Assembly (NCBI GenBank): GCA_937935205.1
Contig: CALGXU010000006.1
Location: forward strand, 1 to 18,338
DNA: 18,338 nucleotides
Reading direction: 5' to 3'
From: an uncultured Rothia sp.
GTDB lineage: Bacteria > Actinomycetota > Actinomycetes > Actinomycetales > Micrococcaceae
A program made the translations under genes and the position numbers. The notes below the pieces were generated by a model. The model was not told the DNA's origin, did not search any database, and saw only the letters and a list, made by a program, of their open reading frames with translations. Below are positions 7,623 to 13,408 of this stretch, in pieces (within the stretch, counting starts at the first letter, position 1; each line of letters starts with the position of its first letter).

Positions 7623-7712
7623 GGTTCCTTCTTTCTTCTTGGCAGGCCGTACGGCGCACGAGTCGGCCTTCGATAGGAAACCACGGCACCTCTCCCCTAC
7701 CTTTTCGTGTGC

Positions 7713-7726
7713 CCGACGTGTGTCGG
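7713..7726 (-). promoter_or_regulatory. Small hairpin in the pnp leader
   Basis: CCGAC/GTCGG with a GTGT loop lies about 90 nt before the pnp start, in the predicted 5' leader. A palindromic GTGCCGGCAC lies further upstream, around 7782-7791. PNPase leaders in enterobacteria are targets of RNase III and PNPase autoregulation; whether these structures do the same here is inference. Confidence 0.3.
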
Positions 7727-7837
7727 CTAGGTTGTGGGGGTGGTGTTGTTCCGTAATTCGCTACCGAGGACCGCGGCGTGTGTGCCGGCACGGCCTTCTA
7801 TTCTTTCTTTCAGGTGAGGGATGCGGCATCTTCCAAC

Positions 7838-7926
7838 GATTTCTCGCTGTGGAATCTAGCGGTGGACTCTAGCGCCGGAATCTCGCTTTGGATTCGAGCG
7901 TTAGAATCTCGCGGGATTCTAGCGAG
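7838..7926. repeat. Seven-unit 13-bp tandem repeat framed by an inverted repeat, in the rpsO-pnp spacer
   Basis: The units, with consensus about GGAATCTAGCGNT, begin at 7838, 7851, 7864, 7877, 7890, 7903 (an 11-bp unit) and 7914. The array is bracketed by GCATCTTCC (7826-7834) and its exact reverse complement GGAAGATGC (7928-7936). Inside, TAGAATC (7902-7908) and GATTCTA (7915-7921) form a further hairpin. This fills the middle of the 448-nt gene-free spacer 7623-8070. I see no credible coding frame in that spacer. Confidence 0.85.
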
Positions 7927-7945
7927 CGGAAGATGCGCCCCTCAA
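7916..7945 (-). promoter_or_regulatory. pnp: Candidate pnp promoter overlapping the repeat array
   Basis: On the minus strand, TTGAGG (7945-7940) and TAGAAT (7921-7916) are 18 nt apart, a reasonable -35/-10 pair. The predicted start is near 7909, giving a leader of about 290 nt. The -10 lies inside a 13-bp repeat unit. Other units carry TAGAGT and TAGATT in the same orientation, which are weaker -10-like hexamers. Confidence 0.4.
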
Positions 7946-8043
7946 CGCGGCAGTACGGACGCGCTGGCGCTACCCGCCTCCGTGATGGAGGGTTGGTAGT
8001 GCTGACAGCACGTCCGCACACACCGCCTAAAGGCGATTAATCA

Positions 8044-8064
8044 CCACAAAAGCGTCAAGACGCT
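8044..8064 (-). terminator. rpsO terminator
   Basis: AGCGT-CTTG-ACGCT (8064-8051) followed by TTTTG on the minus strand begins seven bases past the rpsO stop. The stem is short, so some read-through into pnp is likely. Confidence 0.6.
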
Positions 8065-8070
8065 CCTGTT

Positions 8071-8340
8071 TTATCGGCGCAGGCCCAGGCGCTCGATCAG
8101 CGAACGGTAACGCTCGATGTCGACGCTCTTCAGGTAGCCGAGCATGTTGCGGCGACGACCAACGAGGATCATCAGGCCACGACGGGAGTGGTGATCGTGC
8201 TTGTGGAACTTCAGGTGCTCGGTCAGGTCGGCGATACGACGAGACAGAACTGCAATCTGAACCTCGGGCGAACCGGTGTCGCCCTCGTGGGTTGCGTATT
8301 CCTTGATGATTGCCTGCTTGACAGCGGGATCCAGTGCCAC
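8071..8340 (-). CDS. rpsO: 30S ribosomal protein S15
   Basis: A primary 16S rRNA-binding protein of the 30S platform that also forms an inter-subunit bridge. The protein is 89 residues, the standard length. It shows the conserved TGSPEVQIAVL segment, the HDHHSRRGL core and the C-terminal GRRRNMLGYL stretch, ending YRSLIERLGLRR. The start is GTG at 8340 with AGGAG seven bases upstream. The first residue after initiation, Ala, and LDPAVKQ match the family. That ribosome binding site is part of a short hairpin (8344-8358), suggesting translational control. It is followed by its own terminator and then the pnp spacer. Confidence 0.98.
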   Translation of the reverse strand: MALDPAVKQAIIKEYATHEGDTGSPEVQIAVLSRRIADLTEHLKFHKHDHHSRRGLMILVGRRRNMLGYLKSVDIERYRSLIERLGLRR

Positions 8341-8343
8341 TTT

Positions 8344-8358
8344 TAACTCCTAGAGTTA
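8344..8358 (-). promoter_or_regulatory. rpsO: Hairpin masking the rpsO ribosome binding site
   Basis: On the minus strand, TAACTC and GAGTTA pair across a 3-nt loop. The Shine-Dalgarno AGGAG (8351-8347) spans the loop and the 3' arm, 6 nt before the GTG. S15 represses its own translation through mRNA structure in several bacteria; this hairpin is a candidate for that role, by inference. Confidence 0.45.
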
Positions 8359-8455
8359 GTACCGCATACGTCCCGTACGGACGGTTGCCGCCGGGTGGTG
8401 GGCTTACGCCCTGTAATACACGTCGTCTACTGCGGACTGCAGACGCGTTCTTCCC

Positions 8456-8461
8456 ATTCTA
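8456..8461 (-). promoter_or_regulatory. rpsO: -10-like element for rpsO
   Basis: Minus-strand TAGAAT lies about 115 nt before the rpsO start, downstream of the permease terminator. No recognisable -35 lies 16-19 nt upstream. It would give an rpsO leader of about 110 nt. Confidence 0.3.
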
Positions 8462-8494
8462 CGCTACCGGGGCGCTTTCGTGGAAGGGTAAGCA

Positions 8495-8541
8495 GAAGCC
8501 CGGCGACAGGTAGCTCATCACACTACCGGTCGCCGGGCTTC
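8495..8541 (-). terminator. Permease terminator, long hairpin
   Basis: GAAGCCCGGCGAC (8495-8507) pairs perfectly with 8529-8541. An inner GGTAG/CTACC pairing continues the stem with one unpaired base on each side. On the minus strand the tail is TCTGCTT, only moderately U-rich. It lies 55 nt past the permease stop and separates that gene from rpsO. Confidence 0.75.
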
Positions 8542-8595
8542 ACAGTATGGTTCTCACCCCGGGCTCTTGCACCGGGCTCTACGTTTATTCGGTGT

Positions 8596-10002
8596 TTACG
8601 CTTCAGCGCGAGCGCGGACCACCACGAGGCGGTAGTAGCCCAGCAGGAACAGGCACCAGATTGCGCCCATCACCAGCGCCAGCTGGGTATCGGCGAAGCA
8701 ACCGAAGAGCACCACGATAAAGATCATGAACGCCAACGCCAGGTAGCTCAGCCACAGGGGCTGGTGCACCGGCTGCGCCTCGGTATCGGCACCACTGCGC
8801 TTGAACGCGATGTGTGCCAGCAGAATCATGACCCACACGAACACGGTCGCGAAGGTTGCCAGGGAGGCAACCACCTCGAACGCGTTCTCGAAGAGCACGT
8901 TCACGATCACGCCGACCGCCATGACCAGCACCATGATGAGGGTGGTCATCCAGGGCGCGCCGTTCTTGGTGACCTTCGCGAAGGAGGCGGGGGCGAGGTT
9001 CTGCTTCGCCAGGCCGTACATCATGCGGCCGGCACCGTACACGTCCGCGTTCAGCGCAGAGATCGCGGCGGTAATGATGACCACGTTCAGAATCGAAGCA
9101 GCCGCTGGAATGCCCAGCCCCTCAAAGATCTGCACGAACGGCGAGTTCGCCTTCGTCACCGAGTACCAGGGGTACAGGGACATGATGACCGACAGGGTCA
9201 GAATGTAGAAGATGAGGATGCGGAACGGCACCGTGCGAATCGCCTTGGGGATTGAGGTGCGCGGGTCCTTCGCCTCACCGGCGGCAATACCGATGTTCTC
9301 GATACCGCCGAAGGCAAACATCACCACGGTAAAGCAGGCGAGGAAGCCGGTAAATCCGTTCGCGAAGAAGCCGCCTTCAAGAGCCCAGAGGTTCGTGACG
9401 GAGGGCGCCACGGAGTCGTGCGCCTGCACACCCACGAAGAGCAGGATCACGCCGCCAACAATCATGGCGATAATGGCGCTGACCTTCACGAGGGTAAACC
9501 AGAATTCGGTTTCACCGAATGCCTTGACTTTCGCCAGGTTAATGGCGAGCAGAATCAGCAGAACAGAGACAATCCAAATCCAGGAGGGGCTGTTCGGGAA
9601 CCAGAACTTCATGTACACGGCAAAGGCGGTGACGTCCGCAATGGCGACCAGCGCCATTTCCAGGGCGTAGGTCCAACCGGTCACAAAGCCAGCCCAGCGT
9701 CCGAGGTAGCGGGTGGCGTATTCGGAAAACGCACCGGAGACCGGGTGTGCCAGGGCGAGTTCGCCCATTGCGCGCATCACCATGAACACTGCCGCGCCGC
9801 CAATAACGTAGGCAAGCAGCACGGAGGGGCCCGCCAGCTGAATGGCGGATGCCGAGCCGTAGAACAGGCCGGTGCCGATGGCGGAGCCGAGGGCGATGAA
9901 CATGATGTGGCGCAGGGAGAGTCCACGCGCTAGTTGCGGGTTCTCGGAGGTAGCCTCAGCTACGCCTTGCTGTACCGGGGATGAGTCCGGAGTGGTATTC
10001 AT
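8596..10002 (-). CDS. Amino-acid permease, APC superfamily (ProY-like)
   Basis: A proton-coupled amino-acid importer in the cytoplasmic membrane. The protein is 468 residues with about twelve hydrophobic helices after a polar N-terminus (about 1-28). The first helix has the AAT-family signature ALGSAIGTGLFYGSA, followed by AGPSVLLAYVIGG and MRAMGEL. A central block reads GGIENIGIAAGEAKDP, and a late one ASLATFATVFVWVMILL. The signature blocks are close to Escherichia coli ProY as I remember it, so proline or a related amino acid is the best guess; histidine or aromatic substrates cannot be excluded. The ATG at 10002 follows a purine-rich AAAGGAAAAGAAGAAG. It is flanked by hairpins upstream and its own terminator downstream, so it may be a single-gene transcript or a read-through product of the small gene before it. 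Confidence 0.93.
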   Translation of the reverse strand: MNTTPDSSPVQQGVAEATSENPQLARGLSLRHIMFIALGSAIGTGLFYGSASAIQLAGPSVLLAYVIGGAAVFMVMRAMGELALAHPVSGAFSEYATRYLGRWAGFVTGWTYALEMALVAIADVTAFAVYMKFWFPNSPSWIWIVSVLLILLAINLAKVKAFGETEFWFTLVKVSAIIAMIVGGVILLFVGVQAHDSVAPSVTNLWALEGGFFANGFTGFLACFTVVMFAFGGIENIGIAAGEAKDPRTSIPKAIRTVPFRILIFYILTLSVIMSLYPWYSVTKANSPFVQIFEGLGIPAAASILNVVIITAAISALNADVYGAGRMMYGLAKQNLAPASFAKVTKNGAPWMTTLIMVLVMAVGVIVNVLFENAFEVVASLATFATVFVWVMILLAHIAFKRSGADTEAQPVHQPLWLSYLALAFMIFIVVLFGCFADTQLALVMGAIWCLFLLGYYRLVVVRARAEA

Positions 10003-10127
10003 CTTCTTCTTTTCCTTTACCTCGTGGGGTGTACCCGCCGGTGGCGGAGAAACTTATCTGGTGGTGCTGAGCTTGACTGTGCGATAGCAGTTCGCAGGTG
10101 GTCTAGCGCGGCACCGACTGGTTCACT

Positions 10128-10145
10128 CCCCATCGAGTGATGGGG
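10128..10145 (-). promoter_or_regulatory. Small hairpin competing with the neighbouring one
   Basis: CCCCATC (10128-10134) and GATGGGG (10139-10145) form a perfect 7-bp stem with a 4-nt loop. Its GGGG (10142-10145) is also an arm of the next hairpin (10142-10181), so the two folds exclude each other. It lies upstream of the permease in the direction of transcription. Confidence 0.4.
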
Positions 10146-10181
10146 CGTTGCGCGGAAGGTGTTGCCTTCGCGCATCGCCCC
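10142..10181. repeat. Hairpin A of a three-hairpin cluster
   Basis: 10142-10159 pairs with 10165-10181 (GGGGCG-TGCGCG-AAGG against its complement). There is one mismatch, one bulged base and a 5-nt loop. It sits directly beside hairpin B. Confidence 0.6.
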
Positions 10182-10184
10182 GGC

Positions 10185-10220
10185 GCATTCCCACCCAGCC
10201 TGCACGGTGGGTGGGAATGC
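10185..10220. repeat. Hairpin B of a three-hairpin cluster
   Basis: GCATTCCCACCC (10185-10196) is perfectly complementary to GGGTGGGAATGC (10209-10220), with a 12-nt loop. It abuts hairpin C with no spacer. Confidence 0.65.
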
Positions 10221-10262
10221 AAAAGACGGCGGGAAGGCAACGTTGCCTTTCCGCCGTCTTTT
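10221..10262 (-). terminator. Hairpin C: terminator of the 100-residue membrane protein gene
   Basis: A 20-bp stem (10221-10240 with 10243-10262) has one non-matching position, a 2-nt centre, and A/T-runs at its ends. That gives CTTTT after the stem on the minus strand. It starts 9 nt beyond the stop codon of the upstream gene. As there are U-tracts in both orientations, it could stop transcription in either direction. Confidence 0.75.
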
Positions 10263-10271
10263 CGTCAAAGA

Positions 10272-10574
10272 CTACTTCTGTCGCTTACGTCCAATGACGA
10301 TGGAGGACAGAGCGGTTACAGCAGTCACGGTGTAGACTGCAGGCCACGCGCCAAGCTTCTTGGCGAGCGGATGAGCGGCGCCGAACGCGCCGAGGTAGAG
10401 AGCGGTGAGGAAGGTGGCACGGCCTGCGCCAGCCTTACGCTTCCAATTCTTGTAAGCCACGGCACCGCACAGTGCCAGGACAGCGCCACCGAGCGGGCGG
10501 ATGCCGGTGCTAGATGCAACCTTGTAGCCACCGAGCAGACCGGTGACGGAGGCGAGAGTCGGACAGAACTTCAC
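10272..10574 (-). CDS. Small membrane protein of unknown function
   Basis: I do not recognise a family. The protein is 100 residues from the GTG at 10574, chosen because GAGGAG lies 6 nt upstream. The frame is open further upstream, but that part is promoter-like. It begins MKFCPTLASVTGLLGGYKVA and has three or four hydrophobic, Ala/Gly-rich segments, about residues 5-15, 24-38, 50-63 and 73-93. These are separated by basic stretches (YKNWKRKAG), and it ends GRKRQK, which suggests a small multi-pass membrane protein with a cytoplasmic basic tail. It has its own candidate promoter and a strong terminator. The permease lies downstream and luxS-mtnN upstream. The function is unknown. Confidence 0.75.
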   Translation of the reverse strand: MKFCPTLASVTGLLGGYKVASSTGIRPLGGAVLALCGAVAYKNWKRKAGAGRATFLTALYLGAFGAAHPLAKKLGAWPAVYTVTAVTALSSIVIGRKRQK

Positions 10575-10612
10575 GACGTACTCCTCTGTGAGAGCGATTA
10601 GTTTCTTCAAAC

Positions 10613-10641
10613 ATAGTACTCCACGACACACAGAATGTATA
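10613..10641 (-). promoter_or_regulatory. Candidate promoter of the small membrane protein gene
   Basis: On the minus strand, TATACA (10641-10636) and TACTAT (10618-10613) are separated by 17 nt. They predict a start near 10606 and a leader of about 32 nt carrying the GAGGAG. The surrounding DNA is AT-rich compared with the flanking genes. Confidence 0.4.
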
Positions 10642-10716
10642 TTCACCGCGATTAATATTTCTGCATGTCTCGCGGGCCGGGTACACAAAAGTGCCGGGCC
10701 ACAAAAGATGGGAGTA

Positions 10717-10758
10717 CGAAAAAGACCGGGGCGCAAACCCATCAGGTTCACGCCCCGG
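10717..10758 (-). terminator. luxS-mtnN operon terminator
   Basis: CCGGGGCG (10726-10733) pairs with CGCCCCGG (10751-10758). An inner AACC/GGTT pairing and a minus-strand TCTTTTT tail complete an intrinsic terminator. It lies about 50 nt past the mtnN stop. An overlapping alternative, AAGTGCCGGG (10689-10698) with 10754-10763, also ends in a T-run (TTTTG), so there may be two nested terminators. Confidence 0.8.
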
Positions 10759-10807
10759 CACTTCTGAATGCGAGCTCAGTTTCACATTCCGCTACAGCTC
10801 TAGGGCT

Positions 10808-11701
10808 TTAGAGAGCCAGATCCAGCGCCTCCAGCTGCGCCTCGGTCCACAGCTCAGTAGCCAGCTGCAGAGCGTAACGAGCCGAACGAGGAGCCACCAC
10901 ATCCACGGAGAGGTGGAAGTCCTGGTCTGCCTCCGGGCCGCACAGATCAGACACGCAACGCACACCGATAAACGGAATCTCGTAGTTGTGGCAGACCTGC
11001 GCAATAGCGGTAGTCTCCATATCGGTGCTGATGGCACCCTCGAATGCCTCGCGGGTGTCCTTCACGTTGTGGGCAGTTACGAAGGAGTTACCCGCCAGCA
11101 TCTGGCCGCGGCGCACCTCCCACGGGCTCTCAGCCTGCTCACGCACCGGCTCCAGCGCGGCGAGCGCATGCTCCAGGGCATCCTGCCACTCGTCCGCCTG
11201 ACCGTCGTAGCTTTCGGGCATGCCCGGAACCTGGCCGCGCGCGTAACCGAACGCGGTCGCGTCGGCGTCAGTGTAGGTGTAGTTCTCGCCAATCAGCACG
11301 TCGCCCACGTTGATGCCGCGAGCCAAACCGCCGGCGGTACCTGCGCTAATGACGCCCAGGCAGTTCGAGGAGTAGCTGATCGCCTCGGTCACGGCGCTCG
11401 CCGCGTTCACCAGACCAATCTTGGAGCGAACCAGCAGCAGCGGAACCTGGTCCTCGCCCACCTGCAGGTAGCGCGGGTGGAATACCGCCGCACCCTCGGT
11501 GAAGGAGGGCTGCAGCTCCTCGGTCACCTTCAGGAAGGGTGCGAGCTCCTCATCCATAGCCACCTGAATGATGATGGCGTTGGACATGCCGTCCATCAGC
11601 TCAAACATGCTGTTGAACGCCTCAGCCGGGTCGAAAGCGTTCGGGTCAAAGTCCACCGGGTTGAAGGCGGATGCGAAAGCGTCAGGAATCTGTGCGCTCA
11701 T
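10808..11701 (-). CDS. mtnN: 5'-methylthioadenosine/S-adenosylhomocysteine nucleosidase
   Basis: Cleaves adenine from S-adenosylhomocysteine and methylthioadenosine; the product S-ribosylhomocysteine is the LuxS substrate. The protein is 297 residues from the ATG at 11701. The nucleosidase core starts near residue 41 with IIIQVAMDEEL (Glu52 aligns with the catalytic-site Glu12 of the E. coli enzyme). It continues with SAGTAGGL, the ribose-binding DMET (Met228, Glu229) and the catalytic Asp252 in RCVSDLCG. The extra 40 residues at the N-terminus contain FNP/FDP-type repeats not present in the usual protein of about 230 residues. The ATG overlaps the luxS stop (TAATG), so translation is probably coupled. 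A GTG 21 nt earlier, inside luxS, is a less likely start. Confidence 0.93.
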   Translation of the reverse strand: MSAQIPDAFASAFNPVDFDPNAFDPAEAFNSMFELMDGMSNAIIIQVAMDEELAPFLKVTEELQPSFTEGAAVFHPRYLQVGEDQVPLLLVRSKIGLVNAASAVTEAISYSSNCLGVISAGTAGGLARGINVGDVLIGENYTYTDADATAFGYARGQVPGMPESYDGQADEWQDALEHALAALEPVREQAESPWEVRRGQMLAGNSFVTAHNVKDTREAFEGAISTDMETTAIAQVCHNYEIPFIGVRCVSDLCGPEADQDFHLSVDVVAPRSARYALQLATELWTEAQLEALDLAL

Positions 11702-12159
11702 TACGCCATCACCTGCGCCCACTCATCGCGTGCCGCGAGGAACTCGCGTGCCGCAGCCTGCGCACCCTCGAGGGTGTGGTTGGCGCCCCAACCGCACTGC
11801 ACCTCGTTCGCTGCCGGAACCTCGGTCGCGTTGAGGATATCGTTGAGGGTTGCCTCCAGGATGGGGAAGAACTCCTCGGGCTCCAGGCCCAGGGTCAGCG
11901 CGTAGAAACCGGTCTGGCAACCCATCGGGGAGAAGTCAATCAGACGGTCGGTGTGGTTGCGCATGTGCTCGGCGCTCAGGTGCTCGATGGAGTGCACGGT
12001 CGGCATTTCCAGGTGCGCGGTGTTCGGCTGGGTGAAGCGGATATCGTACTTGATGAGGGTGTCGCCACCGGGCAGGACCTTGCGGTCTGCGATACGCACG
12101 TAGGGTGCTGCTACGGCGCGGTGGTCGAGGTTGAAGGATTCGACGTTCATTTTTTCCAT
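11701..12159 (-). CDS. luxS: S-ribosylhomocysteine lyase (LuxS, autoinducer-2 synthesis)
   Basis: Splits S-ribosylhomocysteine into homocysteine and DPD, the precursor of autoinducer-2, in the cytoplasm. The protein is 152 residues from the ATG at 12159, close to the family's usual 150-160. The metal ligands are His56 and His60 in HSIEH and Cys122 in QCGWGANH. Glu59 is the general base, and the catalytic Cys81 lies in PMGCQTGFY. All are intact. An ATG three codons later (with GGA nearby) is an equally possible start, since neither has a strong ribosome binding site. The frame extends upstream to 12246 but that part has no LuxS similarity. It overlaps mtnN by one base; the order luxS-mtnN puts both steps of SAH recycling in one transcript. 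Confidence 0.97.
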   Translation of the reverse strand: MEKMNVESFNLDHRAVAAPYVRIADRKVLPGGDTLIKYDIRFTQPNTAHLEMPTVHSIEHLSAEHMRNHTDRLIDFSPMGCQTGFYALTLGLEPEEFFPILEATLNDILNATEVPAANEVQCGWGANHTLEGAQAAAREFLAARDEWAQVMA

Positions 12160-12274
12160 GACTCTATCTTCTCTTAAAACGGGGGCGACTAAAACAGCCA
12201 GCCGCCTACAACAGGGATGCCTCGCGGGCAGCGCTGGATGTTTCATGGGCGGCGCATCCGGTTGGGTGCGCGAA

Positions 12275-12311
12275 GCCCCGGCGGCAGATCCGAAAATCTT
12301 ACCGCCGGGGC
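12275..12311 (-). terminator. ribF terminator
   Basis: GCCCCGGCGG (12275-12284) pairs perfectly with 12302-12311. An inner AGAT/ATCT pairing continues the stem. The minus-strand tail (TTCGCGC) has no U-tract, so termination may be partial and let transcription reach luxS. I found no convincing luxS promoter in 12160-12274. Confidence 0.6.
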
Positions 12312-12353
12312 ATCAAGTCATCACCGCAGAAAACGCAGGCTGCGGCTCCCAAT

Positions 12354-12398
12354 AGTGGGGTGAGAGGGCAGTGGGGTGAGAGGTGGTGGGGTTAGAAG
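12354..12398. repeat. 16-bp tandem repeat spanning the ribF stop codon
   Basis: AGTGGGGTGAGAGGGC (12354-12369) and AGTGGGGTGAGAGGTG (12370-12385) are followed by a partial GTGGGGTTAGAAG (12386-12398) that contains the ribF stop codon (12392-12394 on the minus strand). The plus strand is G-rich with several GGGG runs. Confidence 0.75.
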
Positions 12399-13408
12399 TA
12401 GGGATGCTTCACTTCCGCCTGCACCGGGCACTCCGGCGGGCAGTAGTTCTTCGCGTCCTCAGCCAGCACCTCGCGGGTCTGCACCACATCATCGTTAATC
12501 TGCTCAATCAGCGCCTCAACACCGGTGTACGCCACCATGGGGCGCAGACGCTTCACGAACTCAATCAGCACACGCTGACCGTACAGGTTGAAATCCTCCA
12601 CGCGCTCTTCCGGGCGGTCAATCACGTGCGCCTCAACCTGGCGGTGCTCGATACCGTCAAAGGTCGGGTTCGTACCCACCGAAATAGCGGAGGGGTGACG
12701 GTTACCGGACTCATCCACCAGCCAGCCGGCGTACACGCCATCGGCGGGAATCAGGCCGCGTGCCTCAAGCTCAAGGTTCGCGGTCGGGAAGCCCAACTCG
12801 CGGCCGCGCGCCAGACCGTGTACGACCTCACCAGCCATCATGTGGTGGCGGCCCAGCAACTCGGTTGCGGCGGGCATATCGCCCTCCAGCAGCAGCTGGC
12901 GGATGCGGGTCGAGGAGCAGCGGGTGTTCTCATCCACCATCAGATCCTCAACGACAACCACCTCAAAGCCGTACTTCTCCCCCAGCTCACGCATGGTGTT
13001 CAAGTCGCCGGAGTTGTTCTTGCCAAAGCGCACGTCGTCACCGATGACCACGAAACGCGCGTTCAGCGCATCCACAAAGGTGGACTTCACGAACTCTTCG
13101 GGAGTCTGCGAAGCGAACTCCAGATTGTAGTTCAGTAGCAGGTAATCATTCAGACCCAGCAGGCACATGAAGTAGCGGCGCGAACCCTGACCCATAATGT
13201 CGTGGTGGGGCACCTCGGGACGGTGCACCTGCATCGGGTGCGGGTCAAAAGAAACCGCGATAGAGCTCAAACCGTGCTCTTCAGCAAGGGAGACCACGCG
13301 CGAAATCACGCGGGCATGTCCACGGTGCACGCCGTCAAAATTGCCGATGGTCACGACCGAGGGGCCGTAGCCGGCGGGGACCTCGCTCAAAGCGGTGTAG
13401 AGGGTCAC
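12392..13408 (-). CDS. ribF: Bifunctional riboflavin kinase / FAD synthetase
   Basis: Makes FMN from riboflavin and ATP, then FAD from FMN and ATP, in the cytoplasm. The protein is 338 residues. The N-terminal adenylyltransferase half has IGNFDGVHRGH (21-31), FDPHP (54-58), a GDDVRFGKNNSGD loop (123-135) and SSTRIR (165-170). The C-terminal kinase half starts near 190 and has GRELGFPTANL (202-212), where PTAN is the kinase signature. It ends in a short Cys-containing tail (CPPECP) that I do not recall from other RibF proteins. The start is GTG at 13408 with AGGAG 5 nt upstream. It is preceded by the DUF4345 gene's terminator, so it likely has its own promoter (a TAGGAT -10-like element near 13442). 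Confidence 0.97.
   Translation of the reverse strand: MTLYTALSEVPAGYGPSVVTIGNFDGVHRGHARVISRVVSLAEEHGLSSIAVSFDPHPMQVHRPEVPHHDIMGQGSRRYFMCLLGLNDYLLLNYNLEFASQTPEEFVKSTFVDALNARFVVIGDDVRFGKNNSGDLNTMRELGEKYGFEVVVVEDLMVDENTRCSSTRIRQLLLEGDMPAATELLGRHHMMAGEVVHGLARGRELGFPTANLELEARGLIPADGVYAGWLVDESGNRHPSAISVGTNPTFDGIEHRQVEAHVIDRPEERVEDFNLYGQRVLIEFVKRLRPMVAYTGVEALIEQINDDVVQTREVLAEDAKNYCPPECPVQAEVKHPYF

Noticed and set aside
7838..7926. CRISPR array in the rpsO-pnp spacer
   Set aside because: Units are 11-13 bp, directly contiguous with no spacers, and degenerate; no cas gene is present.
12160..12274. Riboswitch (SAH- or SAM-type) ahead of luxS
   Set aside because: The leader is short and I see no conserved riboswitch core or paired elements beyond the ribF terminator.
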